From UBA2365 sp964594045 (lineage in GTDB: Bacteria > Bacteroidota > Bacteroidia > Chitinophagales > Saprospiraceae): a DNA stretch of 64,000 nt. Made by a program: the position numbers and the translations under genes. Every line of letters begins with the position of its first letter. Position 1 is the stretch's first letter. Where the stretch lies: NCBI GenBank assembly GCA_964594045.1, contig CAZQKR010000006.1:62001-126000 (forward strand), written 5' to 3'. The notes beneath the pieces were generated by a model. That model made no database searches. It worked only from the letters and a program-made list of their open reading frames with translations, and was not told the origin of the DNA. Below, one piece after another: positions 17,106 to 28,000 of the stretch.

Positions 17106-17487
17106 ATGATTGTTTTTTATTTGTTTTCTTTGGCTATATGGAATCTTTGATTAAAAATATTGACTATGTAATCGTATGTCAGTATTTTTTATGTTGATTT
17201 CATTAATGAAAATTTTTGTTAATTTTAGTGCGTAAAAATATGGATTATTAACCAAATATGAAAGCTTTGATTTTGTTTTCAAACGCCAATTAGAATGATT
17301 ATAATTAAGATGTTAGAACGAAATTTGAAGTAGCCTGATTATTGAGGACTTACGAAATATAATTTTATGAATAATATTTTCAAAGTTAGATTTCAGAATA
17401 AATATTTAAGATAATTACTTTTACTGTATAATAAATTTGACCGGCTTTTTAATAAAATCCTGATTGGTTTGAGTGGAAGCTGGATGA
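17106..17487. other. Divergent promoter interval between hutH and galM
   Basis: An AT-rich interval without a gene. It must hold the promoters of both neighbours. A TAAATTTG at 17432-17439 fits the -7 box for the epimerase; no equally good box is seen for hutH. Confidence 0.5.
17432..17439 (+). promoter_or_regulatory. Candidate -7 box of the epimerase gene
   Basis: TAAATTTG matches TAnnTTTG, about 50 bases before the first ATG. No -33 partner is evident. Confidence 0.35.
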
Positions 17488-18591
17488 ATGAAGTTAAAAA
17501 AAACAACAAAAAGCAATATGGCACAAATTGAAAAGATCACTCAGAAAGTCTTCGGACAAATGCCCGACGGAAAGCCCATTGATAAGTTCACCTTACGAAA
17601 CAATAACGGAATGGAAGTTAATTTGATCACCTACGGTGGCTCCATCACCGGGATCAGGGTTCCGGACAGACAGGGTGTATTGGGTGATGTGGTGCTTGGT
17701 TTTGATGACCTCGAAACCTATCTGGAGCATGATGCATTTTTTGGAGCCATAGTAGGGAGATTTGCCAACAGGATCGGGAGAGGCAGGTTGATCCTGGATG
17801 GTAAGGAATATCAGTTAACTCTGAATTTACCGCCCAATCACCTGCACGGTGGTGACAAGGGTTTCGGAAGGGCTGTCTGGAAAGCTGTCATTCCGGAAGA
17901 CAGTCTGGATCCGGCTGTTGAAATGCACTATCTCAGCAAGGATATGGAAGAAGGCTATCCCGGCAACCTTCAGGTGAAAACCCGCTATACCTTAACAGAT
18001 AACAATGAACTGGTGATGGAGACCGAAGCCACAACCGATAAAAAAACGGTGGTCAATATCACTTTTCATCCGTATTTCAACCTTTCCGGACAGGCAGATC
18101 AGAATATACTGGACCATCAATTGACAATTCTTGCTTCCAACATACTGGAGACGGATGAAGGGTTGATCCCTACAGGCAAATTGCGCAAAGTTCACCAAAC
18201 ACCTTTTGATTTTCTGAATCCAAAAAGCATTGGCAGGGATATTGGAAATGACGATCCGGCTTTGAAACAGGGAAATGGCTATGATCATTGCTACGCTCTG
18301 GACCGGACAGGGGGTGACTACAGCCTTGCAGCAGAAATACACGATCCCCTGAGTGGCAGGAGTATGGAATTGTTCACAGACAAGCCAGGTCTGCAATTTT
18401 ATACGGCAAATTGGCTGGATCATTCATGGAGGGCTAAAGGAAGTAATATTACATATGGTCCGAGAACAGCATTCTGTCTTGAACCACAGCTTTTTCCCGA
18501 TGCGCCCAACAGGCCTGAATTTGCATCTGCGGTTCTGGAGCCGGGAGAGGTGTACAGGACAAAAACTGCTTTTCGTTTTGGTGTGAAATGA
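17488..18591 (+). CDS. galM: Aldose 1-epimerase (galactose mutarotase)
   Basis: A 367-residue cytoplasmic enzyme that interconverts the alpha and beta anomers of hexoses. Family marks are FGAIVGRFANRI at about 85-96, the catalytic His120 in NHLHGG, His194 in TFHPYFNL, and the catalytic Glu332 in FCLEPQLFPDAPN. Translation may begin instead at the second ATG (17518), since the first ten residues are a poor, Lys-rich extension. It stands alone between hutH and the phosphatase. Confidence 0.93.
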   Translation: MKLKKTTKSNMAQIEKITQKVFGQMPDGKPIDKFTLRNNNGMEVNLITYGGSITGIRVPDRQGVLGDVVLGFDDLETYLEHDAFFGAIVGRFANRIGRGRLILDGKEYQLTLNLPPNHLHGGDKGFGRAVWKAVIPEDSLDPAVEMHYLSKDMEEGYPGNLQVKTRYTLTDNNELVMETEATTDKKTVVNITFHPYFNLSGQADQNILDHQLTILASNILETDEGLIPTGKLRKVHQTPFDFLNPKSIGRDIGNDDPALKQGNGYDHCYALDRTGGDYSLAAEIHDPLSGRSMELFTDKPGLQFYTANWLDHSWRAKGSNITYGPRTAFCLEPQLFPDAPNRPEFASAVLEPGEVYRTKTAFRFGVK

Positions 18592-18837
18592 TGGAGTATT
18601 TTGAGAGATTTCGTGTCAGGTAATTGGAGATCCCTTTTGATTTTGAATTGATTTGATGCTTCAGAGGACTTATTTATTTTGAATAAATTGTTAAGTTTCA
18701 GGTTTTGCCATGCTTTTTTTGCTTTTATCAAATTCTAAGTGTTTTTTTACAGCCAAATAGGATGCTTAGTTGTTATATAGCTTAAAAGCAATTCTTTTGA
18801 ATAAATATTTTAAACATAAAAGGTAATTAATTTCGAA

Positions 18838-20241
18838 ATGAAAAAATTCATTTTTGCAGGATTAGCTTTCATATTATTCTTCCAGCTCTCCGCCCAGAAA
18901 CCTAAATACATTTTCTTCTTCATCGGAGACGGAATGGGCCTGGTACAGGCAAAAATAACAGACGAATATTTCAGGGAACAGTATGGAGACAGTTTGTCTT
19001 TTCTGCGGTTTTATGACAACGGATTTCAAACCACGCATTCTGCCAGTTCCAAAGTCACGGATTCAGCAGCCGCCGGGACTGCATTGGCAACAGGTTTTAA
19101 AACCAACAACGGTTCGATCTGCATCGGACCGAATGGGATCGACTCCCTGGAGAGCTATACCTATAAAGCGAAAAGGAAAGGATTCAGGATCGGTATTGTG
19201 ACCAGCGTATCCATCGATCACGCCACTCCGGCCTCGTTTTATGCCAAAGCAAGCGGCAGGAGTTCATACAATAACATCGCCATGCAATTGCCGAAAACGG
19301 GTTTTGATTATTTTGCAGGCGGAACATTTCTGGAACCTGCCGGAGAAAGCGGCAATGCATTTCAGGCGCTAAAAAACTATGGATACAGATTGATCACCAG
19401 TCCTGACAGCCTTAAATATGTACCCGGAATGGGGCCAAAAGTCTGTGTTTTGGATCCGCAAAAGGAGCTGTTTTATGGAATTGACCGGGAAGCAGGACGA
19501 TTTACATTGGCTCAACTGACCAAAACGGGCATTGAAGCACTTTACAATCCAAAAGGATTTTTTATGATGGTGGAAGGCGGAAAGATCGACTGGACTTCTC
19601 ATGCCAATGATCCGGCGTCAACGGTTTATGAGACCATCGAATTTGAAAAAGCCGTTAGGGAAGCACTTGATTTTTATCAAAAGCATCCTGAGGAAACACT
19701 CATCATCGTTTCCGCTGACCATGAGACTGGTGGAATGGCTCTGGGTTCAACGCTGACCGGTTATGCTGCCAACCTAAAATTATTACACCAACAACCTATG
19801 TCCAATGTCTCTTTTGAAAAAGTGGTTGCCGGTGAATTTGAAGGCAGGAAAGTGAATATGGAAAATGCCATGTCTCTGTTGGAGAAATACTATCATGTTG
19901 GCATGGATGACGGCATCGCATTCAATGGTTATGACAGCTTGCGTCTTCAGAGAGCCTGTGAATACATCAATTTTCCTGAGAAATATCCGGATCGCAGGGA
20001 AACCATGAAGCTGTTCAATTCCAATAAAAACGCTGCAAAATTTGCGGTTAAAGACAGGTTGCCTGCCATCATTCACACGATGAATGTGATCCTGTCGGAA
20101 AAAGCCGGAATAGGGTGGACGACACATTCCCATTCTGGTGTGCCTGTGCCGGTTTATGCCAAAGGTGCAGGAAGTGCGGGATTCAATGGTTTCTACGACA
20201 ATACGGATCTGGCAAAGAAGATCGCTGGATTGTTTGAATAG
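18838..20241 (+). CDS. Secreted alkaline phosphatase
   Basis: A 467-residue exported phosphomonoesterase. A signal peptide (ends QLSAQ) is followed by the first metal ligand Asp31 in FIGDGMG, the nucleophile Ser76 in TDSAAAGTALATG, the SIDHATPASFY segment, and the metal motif SADHETGG near residue 295; a late H-S-H (THSHSG) supplies the last ligand. It releases phosphate from organic esters in the periplasm. It is monocistronic, 246 bases after the epimerase. Confidence 0.93.
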   Translation: MKKFIFAGLAFILFFQLSAQKPKYIFFFIGDGMGLVQAKITDEYFREQYGDSLSFLRFYDNGFQTTHSASSKVTDSAAAGTALATGFKTNNGSICIGPNGIDSLESYTYKAKRKGFRIGIVTSVSIDHATPASFYAKASGRSSYNNIAMQLPKTGFDYFAGGTFLEPAGESGNAFQALKNYGYRLITSPDSLKYVPGMGPKVCVLDPQKELFYGIDREAGRFTLAQLTKTGIEALYNPKGFFMMVEGGKIDWTSHANDPASTVYETIEFEKAVREALDFYQKHPEETLIIVSADHETGGMALGSTLTGYAANLKLLHQQPMSNVSFEKVVAGEFEGRKVNMENAMSLLEKYYHVGMDDGIAFNGYDSLRLQRACEYINFPEKYPDRRETMKLFNSNKNAAKFAVKDRLPAIIHTMNVILSEKAGIGWTTHSHSGVPVPVYAKGAGSAGFNGFYDNTDLAKKIAGLFE

Positions 20242-20518
20242 GGCTTGTTGCTTATATTTGAGGTCAATTTGCAGATCTTTCCTCGTGATCAGGAATGCTC
20301 ATTTTTTAACCACAAGGGACACCAGGTTACACAAAGAAGATAGACAATGATTTTGAGGAAAAAGAATCAATCATTGCTTTAAAAAACAAAAAGTATGGTT
20401 GAGCAGATATGTTCAGTCAACCGGTCTTCAGAAAAAAGAAACAAAAGAACAATTTCTGTGAACTGTGAGCATATTTGAACAACTCGAACCAAGAAACAAT
20501 TCAAACAGCCTTCCTGTT

Positions 20519-21442
20519 TTACATAAAAAAGATCCCCACACCCATAACTGCCACTATGGAACCCGCAACTTCCATCCAGCTGACTTTTTCTTTCAGCAAA
20601 ATGATGGCCGGAGGAATGATCAGCACCGGGACAATGGCCATGATGGTGGAAGCTATGCCAACGGTCGTGTATTTGACCGACAGCAGTGAAAGATAGACTC
20701 CGATGAAAGGCCCGAAAGTGGAGCCCATCAGGATAAAAATCAGGGTTTTCCTGCTTGAAAATGCTTTTTTGAACATGATGAGTTTGCCAGCGAACAAAAT
20801 AAATATACCAAATGCTATGCTGGCAGCGATGATCCTGATCTGGGTTGCGCCGAATACCGGGTAACCCGACATGCCGTATTTGCTGATGACCAGTCCGCCT
20901 CCCTGTCCGATGGCCCCGAGAAATGCGTAAAAAATACCCCTGGGAGAGTACTTGATTTTCATTCTGCGGTTTTTTGCAGCCGCAGGATCGTTATCTCTTT
21001 TGTCCACGACAACCATGATGATGCCTGTAAGCGTAACTGTCATGGCAAGCAGGGCCTGTCCTGACATGGTCTCTCCGAGTGCCATCCAGCTGAAAAACGC
21101 CGCGATAGGAGGGCTGAGTGACATGATCAGCATGGAAATCCGTGCGCTGACATATTCGTAGGATTTGAACAGGAAAAAATCCCCGAAAATAAAACCTACC
21201 AAACCGGACAGGCTCATCCAGATCCACACTTTGCGAGGTGCGTCAAGAGGCAGGAAATAACCGTTGATGATCAGTGAAACCACAGCATAAATGATCAGGG
21301 CGATGAACATCCGAAGGATATTGACCTGCAAGGATCCGGCTCTGCCCGTTGCCCGCTGGAAGGATAAGGCGCTGACAGTCCAGCACATGGCTGTGGCCAA
21401 TGCCACGATTTCTCCTGTATGGCTTTGAAACATGAGATCCAT
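20519..21442 (-). CDS. EamA/DMT-family transporter
   Basis: A membrane transporter of about 308 residues with ten predicted membrane helices in two EamA repeats (GEIVALATAMCWTVSALSF at the start; GIFYAFLGAIGQGGGLVISK in the middle). The second repeat ends with the typical KEKVSWMEVAGSIVAVMGV. The ATG at 21442 (MDLMFQ) is preferred over a longer frame starting at 21535, because the -7 box lies just upstream; the ATG at 21433 is also possible. Substrate unknown. Confidence 0.88.
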   Translation of the reverse strand: MDLMFQSHTGEIVALATAMCWTVSALSFQRATGRAGSLQVNILRMFIALIIYAVVSLIINGYFLPLDAPRKVWIWMSLSGLVGFIFGDFFLFKSYEYVSARISMLIMSLSPPIAAFFSWMALGETMSGQALLAMTVTLTGIIMVVVDKRDNDPAAAKNRRMKIKYSPRGIFYAFLGAIGQGGGLVISKYGMSGYPVFGATQIRIIAASIAFGIFILFAGKLIMFKKAFSSRKTLIFILMGSTFGPFIGVYLSLLSVKYTTVGIASTIMAIVPVLIIPPAIILLKEKVSWMEVAGSIVAVMGVGIFFM

Positions 21443-21449
21443 TTTGGTG

Positions 21450-21457
21450 CAAATGTA
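21450..21457 (-). promoter_or_regulatory. -7 box of the EamA gene
   Basis: The minus strand reads TACATTTG, 8 bases before the ATG at 21442. The message would have almost no leader. Confidence 0.4.
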
Positions 21458-21535
21458 GGTTTTTGGATGAAAATTGCTAGAAAGATTTTTCTTTTGTCGT
21501 GACAGGAATACGGCTTTCCATTGTACCAAAATCAA

Positions 21536-21843
21536 AAAACCTCCCTGTTGTGTGACATACGCTTTGAAAACATGCCTCTACCGTCAGCTCGCATCATAAC
21601 GCGACCGTTAGCCCAATCACAGCATATCCAGCGACCAACAAAAAAAGCCAAATAAATTGTATTTCACCAAAGCATCCTGATCACTATAATACATCCAATG
21701 TTCACAAAACAACAGTTTTCCTGCCGACATAGCCATAGAAAACTGTATATTTGTCACTGTTAAGGGCATATGTGATGCGCCCCGACATTAGACAGTACAC
21801 CCCGACGATATATTATATACGATAAAACAAAAAAAACCAGAAT
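21536..21843. other. Gene-free interval
   Basis: I see no gene, terminator or clear repeat here. Confidence 0.5.
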
Positions 21844-22464
21844 ATGACCTACGATCCAACAAAACACCACCGCCGCAGTATCCGCCTCAAGGGATACGAT
21901 TATTCCCGGGCAGGTTTATATTTTATTACCATTTGCACACAAAACCGCACATTTTTGTTCGGATAAATTAAAAATGGCCAAATGATCTTAAACCAATATG
22001 GACAAATTGCAACCAACGAATGGATGAAAACAACCGAAATACGTAACAATGTTGAATTGGGTGAATTTATCATCATGCCGAACCACATTCATGGCATCAT
22101 CCGGTTATTGGGCAGGGGCGAATTGCATTCGCCCTTATTATCGGGCGAATGCAATTCGCCCGATAATAATAGGGGCGTATACGATACATCCCAAAATAAA
22201 ATGGGCGAATTGCATTCGCCCCAACGGTCGCCCGATAATAATAGGGGCAAATTCCATTCGCCCCAACAGACCATAGGGGCAATCGTTCGCGGTTATAAAT
22301 CGGCGGTAACAAGGCAAATCGGATTATTGGGATTTAAGGAAAAATTATGGCAACGCAATTATTACGAGCACATCATCCGGAATGAACGGGCGTATTTCAA
22401 AATTTCGGCATATATCAGAAACAACCCCGCAAATTGGGATAAAAAACCATTAAATAAACGATGA
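21844..22464 (+). pseudogene. REP-associated tyrosine transposase, one in-frame stop
   Basis: The full 206-codon frame starts at the ATG at 21844 (MTYDPTKHHRRSIRLKGYDY) and ends at 22464. A single TAA at 21964-21966 (codon 41) sits where relatives have Glu (FLFG-x-IKNGQ). Downstream the frame is intact, with the HUH motif PNHIHGII, the catalytic Tyr in GYKSAVTRQIG and a standard C terminus. This family cuts and rejoins single-stranded REP palindromes. Four REP-like palindromes lie inside its own coding sequence, in the linker before the Tyr helix. A start at 21982 would lack the first strand of the fold. Confidence 0.8.
22116..22263. repeat. Four REP-like palindromes inside the transposase gene
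   Basis: Palindromes of the form GGGCGAAT-n3-ATTCGCCC lie at 22116-22134, 22143-22161 and 22203-22221. A degenerate fourth is at 22245-22263. They are separated by GATAATAATAGGGG-like spacers. Confidence 0.75.
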
Positions 22465-22708
22465 CCTTATCAAAATATAAAGAGCCATACCTCACCAAGC
22501 ATTAAGCAATTATTTGAGACATTAAAAGAATTAAATTTTGCCGGGATCAGCGATTGCAAGCTTCAGCCAACAAAGCTTTCGGATTGGTCAGCGGCTGGCA
22601 TGATCGGAACGACCAGAAATACGTAACTTGTTTTTTACCAGTTGCTTAACATGAATTTTTTTTTCGAAAAACCTGCAGAACATTTCATTTTATTGAAATT
22701 TTTTAGTA

Positions 22709-22716
22709 TAATTTTG
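22709..22716 (+). promoter_or_regulatory. -7 box of the T9SS/FISUMP genes
   Basis: TAATTTTG, 38 bases before the ATG at 22755. A clear -33 element at the right spacing is not seen. Confidence 0.4.
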
Positions 22717-22754
22717 TAGATAGGTCCTTATTTATTAACCAAATAAAAAGTATC

Positions 22755-23240
22755 ATGGCAAAAATTCCTGTTTTTCTTTTTTTGGCGCTGTTGGTACTCA
22801 CAGAGTATTTGGATGCGCAAAATGCAATTGTGCCGGTTGGCACTGATGTTGAAAGTCAAGCCGGTAAGATAAGCTACACTGTCGGGCAAATTGCCTACCA
22901 TCAATTTACCAGTCAGGCAGGATCAGTAAATGAAGGTGTTCAGCAGGTATTTAAAGATTCCATTGTGAATGTCTTTGAAGTTGAACCAGGCGCAAGCCAT
23001 TCATTCACTATTTATCCGAACCCATTTGACGGCCTGCTCACGATCTGTAAGAGTTCCGCTCCCAACATGCTGTACACCTACATGCTGTTCAGTCCTGAAA
23101 TGAAGCTGGTCAATACAGGAACCCTTGTGGATGAACACACCTGTTTAACAACCGAAAGAATTTTACCCGGAGTCTATTACCTGGTCATACTGAAGGATGG
23201 CATGATCTGTACCAGAGCTAAAATCGTCAAAATAAGATGA
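22755..23240 (+). CDS. Small secreted protein with T9SS type A sorting domain
   Basis: A 161-residue protein. A signal peptide (ends LDAQ) precedes a short segment typical of Bacteroidota surface proteins (ISYTVGQIAY, NEGVQQVF), and the last 80 residues are a type A T9SS sorting domain (FTIYPNPFDGLLTI, LPGVYYLVI, IVKIR). The product should be exported to the surface by the type IX system. The FISUMP gene follows after 31 bases, probably in one operon. Confidence 0.82.
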   Translation: MAKIPVFLFLALLVLTEYLDAQNAIVPVGTDVESQAGKISYTVGQIAYHQFTSQAGSVNEGVQQVFKDSIVNVFEVEPGASHSFTIYPNPFDGLLTICKSSAPNMLYTYMLFSPEMKLVNTGTLVDEHTCLTTERILPGVYYLVILKDGMICTRAKIVKIR

Positions 23241-23271
23241 CCTGGATGAAGTAAAACAGAAAAACTGAATT

Positions 23272-24666
23272 ATGAAATACCCATTAAACAAATTGCTGCG
23301 TCGCGCAATTGTCTCCGCAATTTTTTTGCTTGCCGGCAATTGCTTGTTTGCCCAGTCACCCTTTGGATTCAGCTACCAGGCTGTATTGAGAAATGCCGGT
23401 AATGAACTCATGCAAAACCGCCAGGTCACCATCAAAGTGACCATACTACAGGTGACAGACCAGGAGTCTGTTGTTTATGAAGAGATGCATTACGCTGCAA
23501 CAAATGTCAACGGATTGGTGAGTCTCGTTATCGGATCCGGCATTGTGCTTTCAGGCAATCTGGAGCAGGTCGACTGGACTAACGGCAGGTTTTTCCTCAA
23601 AACCGAAACAGACCCGACCGGTGGAAATAATTTTTCCATCACAGGAATAACACAGTTGCTCAGTGTCCCCTTTGCACTGCACGCCAAAACAGCTGACGCC
23701 CTGACCAATCCTCAGAGTGAATCAGATCCGCTGTTTTCGGGAAGTCCGGCATCCAATATCGGCATGCAGGACCTGGACAACTGGAATAAGGCATTCAACT
23801 GGGGTGACCATCAGCAGGAAGGATATATCAAAATGGAATCACAATCACTGGCAGACGTATTGAAAATCGGGAATGATGGTGATCAAATGGTGATCAGAAA
23901 CCTCGCTGACCCGGTTGACCTGCAGGATGCTGCAACCAAAAATTACGTGGACAGTCTGAGGATGATCTTTTATGAGTTGGCCTATTACACCGGAACGCTG
24001 GAAAACAAGGTCATCCACATGGACAAGCGACTGTCCGATATTGAAAAAATCTTATTGAGTGCCGGGCTCTATAAGGTTTTTGACGGGGACGGAAATGAGT
24101 ACAATGTGATCCGGATCGGAGACATGTTCTGGACAGCAGAAAATTTAAGGACAACAAAATACATCAATGGAATGGATATTCCGCTGGTAACGGATGCAAA
24201 TGCCTGGAGTAACCTGGATTATGAAGCCTATTGCTGGTACAATAATGATTTCATCAACAATCCGGCAACGTATGGTGCTTTATACAACTGGTATGCGGTT
24301 GACCGTGGCAGATTATGTCCTGATGGCTGGCATGTGGCAACGGCTGATGACTGGAATTTGTTGGTACAGTATGCAGGCGGGTACCTTGTTGCCGGAGGCA
24401 ATCTGAAAGAGACCGGTTTTGATCACTGGGACATTCCGAATTTTGGTGCAACCGATCTGTACGGATTTAAGGCATTGCCTGGCGGTCAAAGAGATAAATA
24501 TGGAAATTTTGGGGAAATGGGCAGGTTTGGTTACTGGTGGAGTCCTCAATACCAAATTGTAACGGATATGGACACGTATTATTCCATTGGGTTCAATTCA
24601 TCGGAAGTGCTGAGCATTCAGGAAGACCTCAGGACGGGCTATTCCGTGAGGTGTGTGCGGGATTGA
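23272..24666 (+). CDS. FISUMP-domain secreted protein
   Basis: A 464-residue exported protein. After a signal peptide (ends CLFAQ) comes a beta-rich N-terminal region with FSYQAVLRNAGNELMQNRQV, common in Bacteroidota surface proteins. The C-terminal part (about 265-464) is the Fibrobacter succinogenes major paralogous domain: DGNEYNVIRIGDMFWTAENL, YGALYNWYAV, LCPDGWHVATADDW, GFKALPGG, and the end SVRCVRD. The domain's function is unknown. No T9SS tail is present. Confidence 0.85.
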   Translation: MKYPLNKLLRRAIVSAIFLLAGNCLFAQSPFGFSYQAVLRNAGNELMQNRQVTIKVTILQVTDQESVVYEEMHYAATNVNGLVSLVIGSGIVLSGNLEQVDWTNGRFFLKTETDPTGGNNFSITGITQLLSVPFALHAKTADALTNPQSESDPLFSGSPASNIGMQDLDNWNKAFNWGDHQQEGYIKMESQSLADVLKIGNDGDQMVIRNLADPVDLQDAATKNYVDSLRMIFYELAYYTGTLENKVIHMDKRLSDIEKILLSAGLYKVFDGDGNEYNVIRIGDMFWTAENLRTTKYINGMDIPLVTDANAWSNLDYEAYCWYNNDFINNPATYGALYNWYAVDRGRLCPDGWHVATADDWNLLVQYAGGYLVAGGNLKETGFDHWDIPNFGATDLYGFKALPGGQRDKYGNFGEMGRFGYWWSPQYQIVTDMDTYYSIGFNSSEVLSIQEDLRTGYSVRCVRD

Positions 24667-25070
24667 CCCGTGTGAGTTCTGGCTGCCCGATTAAAATCAC
24701 CTTCAGGGCTTAAAACATGTTCAGGAAGAGTTCCCGGATGATATGTATTTTTGCTGAATGTCACCAGGACAAAAGTGAAACCAGTTATTTAACTTCTACA
24801 AAAACTGAAGATTGTGTCGCATGGGAGATTGGTGGACCGGGAGTATTAAGAAAACCGCAGGGAATAACGTTGACTGTTGACTTATATTTTGAATAGTCGT
24901 AATTTTGAGCTCAATATTTCAAAGATCATATTTAACAGATAAAAGTGTAAATACCATTTTTTCATGGCATAGGAAGCGAGGCAGGCAGGTGGGTAAAATC
25001 TGAATATTCATCATCTTTAAGGATGAACCAACATATTTTTAATTATTCAGAAATAAAATGATATTCTGTC
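24667..25070. other. Intergenic leader of the S74 adhesin gene
   Basis: No gene is seen. A promoter candidate lies at 24877-24907, which would leave an untranslated leader of about 160 bases before the ATG at 25071. Confidence 0.4.
24877..24907 (+). promoter_or_regulatory. Candidate promoter of the S74 adhesin gene
   Basis: TTG at 24877-24879 and TAATTTTG at 24900-24907 are 20 bases apart, a good fit to the -33/-7 arrangement. Confidence 0.4.
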
Positions 25071-28000
25071 ATGAAAAACTTATGCCATTTATTTTTTCTC
25101 CTTTTTGCCCTCTTTTTAATGTTTCCAGATATCCATGCCCAGGTAGGCATCAACACGGATGGATCCTCACCTGACGGAAGTGCAATGCTGGATGTGAAGA
25201 GCACAACCAAAGGCCTGCTGATTCCCAGGATGACATCCATACAGAAAAACCTGATATCTTCCCCTGCCCATGGATTACTGGTATTCGACAGCGATACCAG
25301 GTCATTCTGGTTTTACGATGCAAACACTTCCAACTGGATTGAACTCAAACCTGATGAAACGATGACAGCCGGACCCGGTATTTCCATTGCCGGGGCAGTG
25401 ATCTCCAATACCGGGGATATCAATCCGACGGACGACATCACTACAGGCACCTCAGCCGGCGGAGACCTGAGCGGGACTTTTTCGAATCTGCAGATCGCAT
25501 CAAATGCAGTGAGCTCTTCAGAGATCTCCGACGGAACGGTTACCACCGATGACATCACAAATAATACGATTATCAATGCAGATATAGCTGATGATGCCAT
25601 CGGAACCTCTGAAATAATAGATAACTCAATCACCAACGCAAAAATGGGGGATAATGCCATCGGGAATGCAGAAATGCTCGACAATGCCATTGGTAGTAAT
25701 GAGATCATCAATAACAGTATCACCGTTTCAGACCTGAGTTTTACCGGCGCAGCAACCGACAGGGTGCTCACAGCAACCGGTGCTTCTACTGCCACCTGGC
25801 AGGTTCCTGCTGTACAAACAAAATTGGCAGATGCAGATAATGATACAAAAATTCAGGTAGAAAAGTCTTCCGATGAAGATATCATAAGGATGGATCTCGG
25901 AGGAAATGAAAACCTCGTCCTTACTCTGGGAAGAACAGAACTTAAACAAACCAGTTATAACACGAAAATTGGTCAGCTTTATAATCCGGTGTTTCTGGTT
26001 AGCGGAACCGGAGCAGGAAATACTTCCTTGGGCGTGAATTCTTTATATTCAAATACTACCGGGGATGCAAATGTAGCAATAGGAATTTGGGCTATGAATG
26101 ACAATACCACCGGTTATGACAATACGGCCATTGGCAGATCTTCGCTTTTTTACAATAAGGCTAATTCCAGAAGCACTGCGATCGGGGTATATTCAATGCT
26201 GTATGCTGATGACAGGACTTCAGGAAGGTCAACATACAACACTGCCATAGGTTATGAATCACTGAAAGGAAGTGGTACTCCCGGGAACAATACCGGACAA
26301 TACAATACAACAGTGGGTGACCAATCAATGTATTCAAATACTTCAGGCGCCTATAACAATGCTTTGGGAGCTGCAGCACTTTATTCCAACACTACAGGCA
26401 ATTATAATTCATCCATCGGCCGAGGCAGCCTGTATTATAATACCACTGGAAATGACAACACTGCCGATGGCTACAGGGCACTTTATAATAATATAAACGG
26501 TAGTGGCAATGCAGCCCTTGGTAAAGAAGCTCTTTACAGCAACACCTCGGGGAATGAGAACACGGTTGCCGGTAAACAAGCACTATATTTCAACAAAGCA
26601 AACAACAGAAGTACAGCCATAGGGTATAAGGCTTTGTACTATGCAAACGATACAGACACGGGCACAGATACCTATAATACCGCTATTGGCGCAGAAGCGC
26701 TCAGGGGAAGCATTTCGCCTTCAAATAATACCGGAACGTTAAATACGGCAATTGGCGCAACAGCAATGTTCTCAAATTCAAATGGAAATTCCAATACTGC
26801 ATCCGGTGCACAAGCCCTGTACACCAATAGTACAGGAAGCTTCAATACGGCAAATGGTACTTCCTCCCTGTATTCCAACACAACAGGGAATTTCAACTTT
26901 GCAGGTGGTTTTAACGCCTTGAATCTAAATACAACAGGAAGTAATAACACTGCAACCGGTTATCAGGCCCTTTATAACAACCGCGGAAACAGCAGAAGTA
27001 CTGCTGTGGGTTATCAGGCAATGATGAACGCTGACAACAGGGTCAGCGGCCGGTCAACCTACAATACAGCCCTTGGATATGAAGCAATGAAGGGCAGCGA
27101 TAATCCTGCAAATAACACAGGACAGTATAACACTGCTTTGGGAGATGGCGCCATGGCATCAAATACTTCAGGAGGTTTTAATACAGCCAGCGGAGTCAAT
27201 GCGCTTGGTTTGAATAAAACAGGTGGTGGCAACACAGCCTTGGGTTCTTCAGCAATGTACAATAACAAAGCTAAAAATTACAACACAGCTGTAGGTTTTC
27301 AGGCATTGATTTATGCGGATAGCACTTCTTTCGAAGTAAGCACATATAATACAGCAGTTGGTGCGTATGCATTAAGAGGCGCATTTCCAATGGTAAACAA
27401 TACCGGTTACTACAACACAGCCATAGGAGCAATGACGTTGAACGGCAATTCGACCGGCACTAACAATGTATCAGCAGGTTATAAGGCAATGTATACAAAC
27501 ACAACAGGGAGTTATAATATTGGCATTGGTAGTCTTTCATTGGAAAAAAATACAACAGGGAGTAGTAATGTTGCAGTAGGGGACAATTCTTTGAATGCCA
27601 ACACTTCGGGAGAAAATAACGTGGCAGTAGGTGCATTAGCCCTCAGTAAAAACACTGACGGTCATGATAATTTAGCTGTTGGTAATCAGGCATTAAGGGA
27701 AAACATCGGAGGAAGTTATAATGTTGCAGTTGGAGGAATGTTCTCAAATACAACAGGAAGCAATAATACCGGGGTGCATGGACTAAATTCAAACACTACA
27801 GGGAATGATAACACGGCTGTGGGTTATGCCGCATTGGCCACCAACCAGGGCAACAGCCGCAGCACTGCGGTGGGTTACCATGCAATGTATTATGCCAATA
27901 GCGCCAGCCCAGGCACTTCCACCAATAATACTGCTGTCGGCGCCGAAGCGCTCAGGGGTAGCATCACCCCTTCCTCCAATACCGGAAAATACAATACTGC

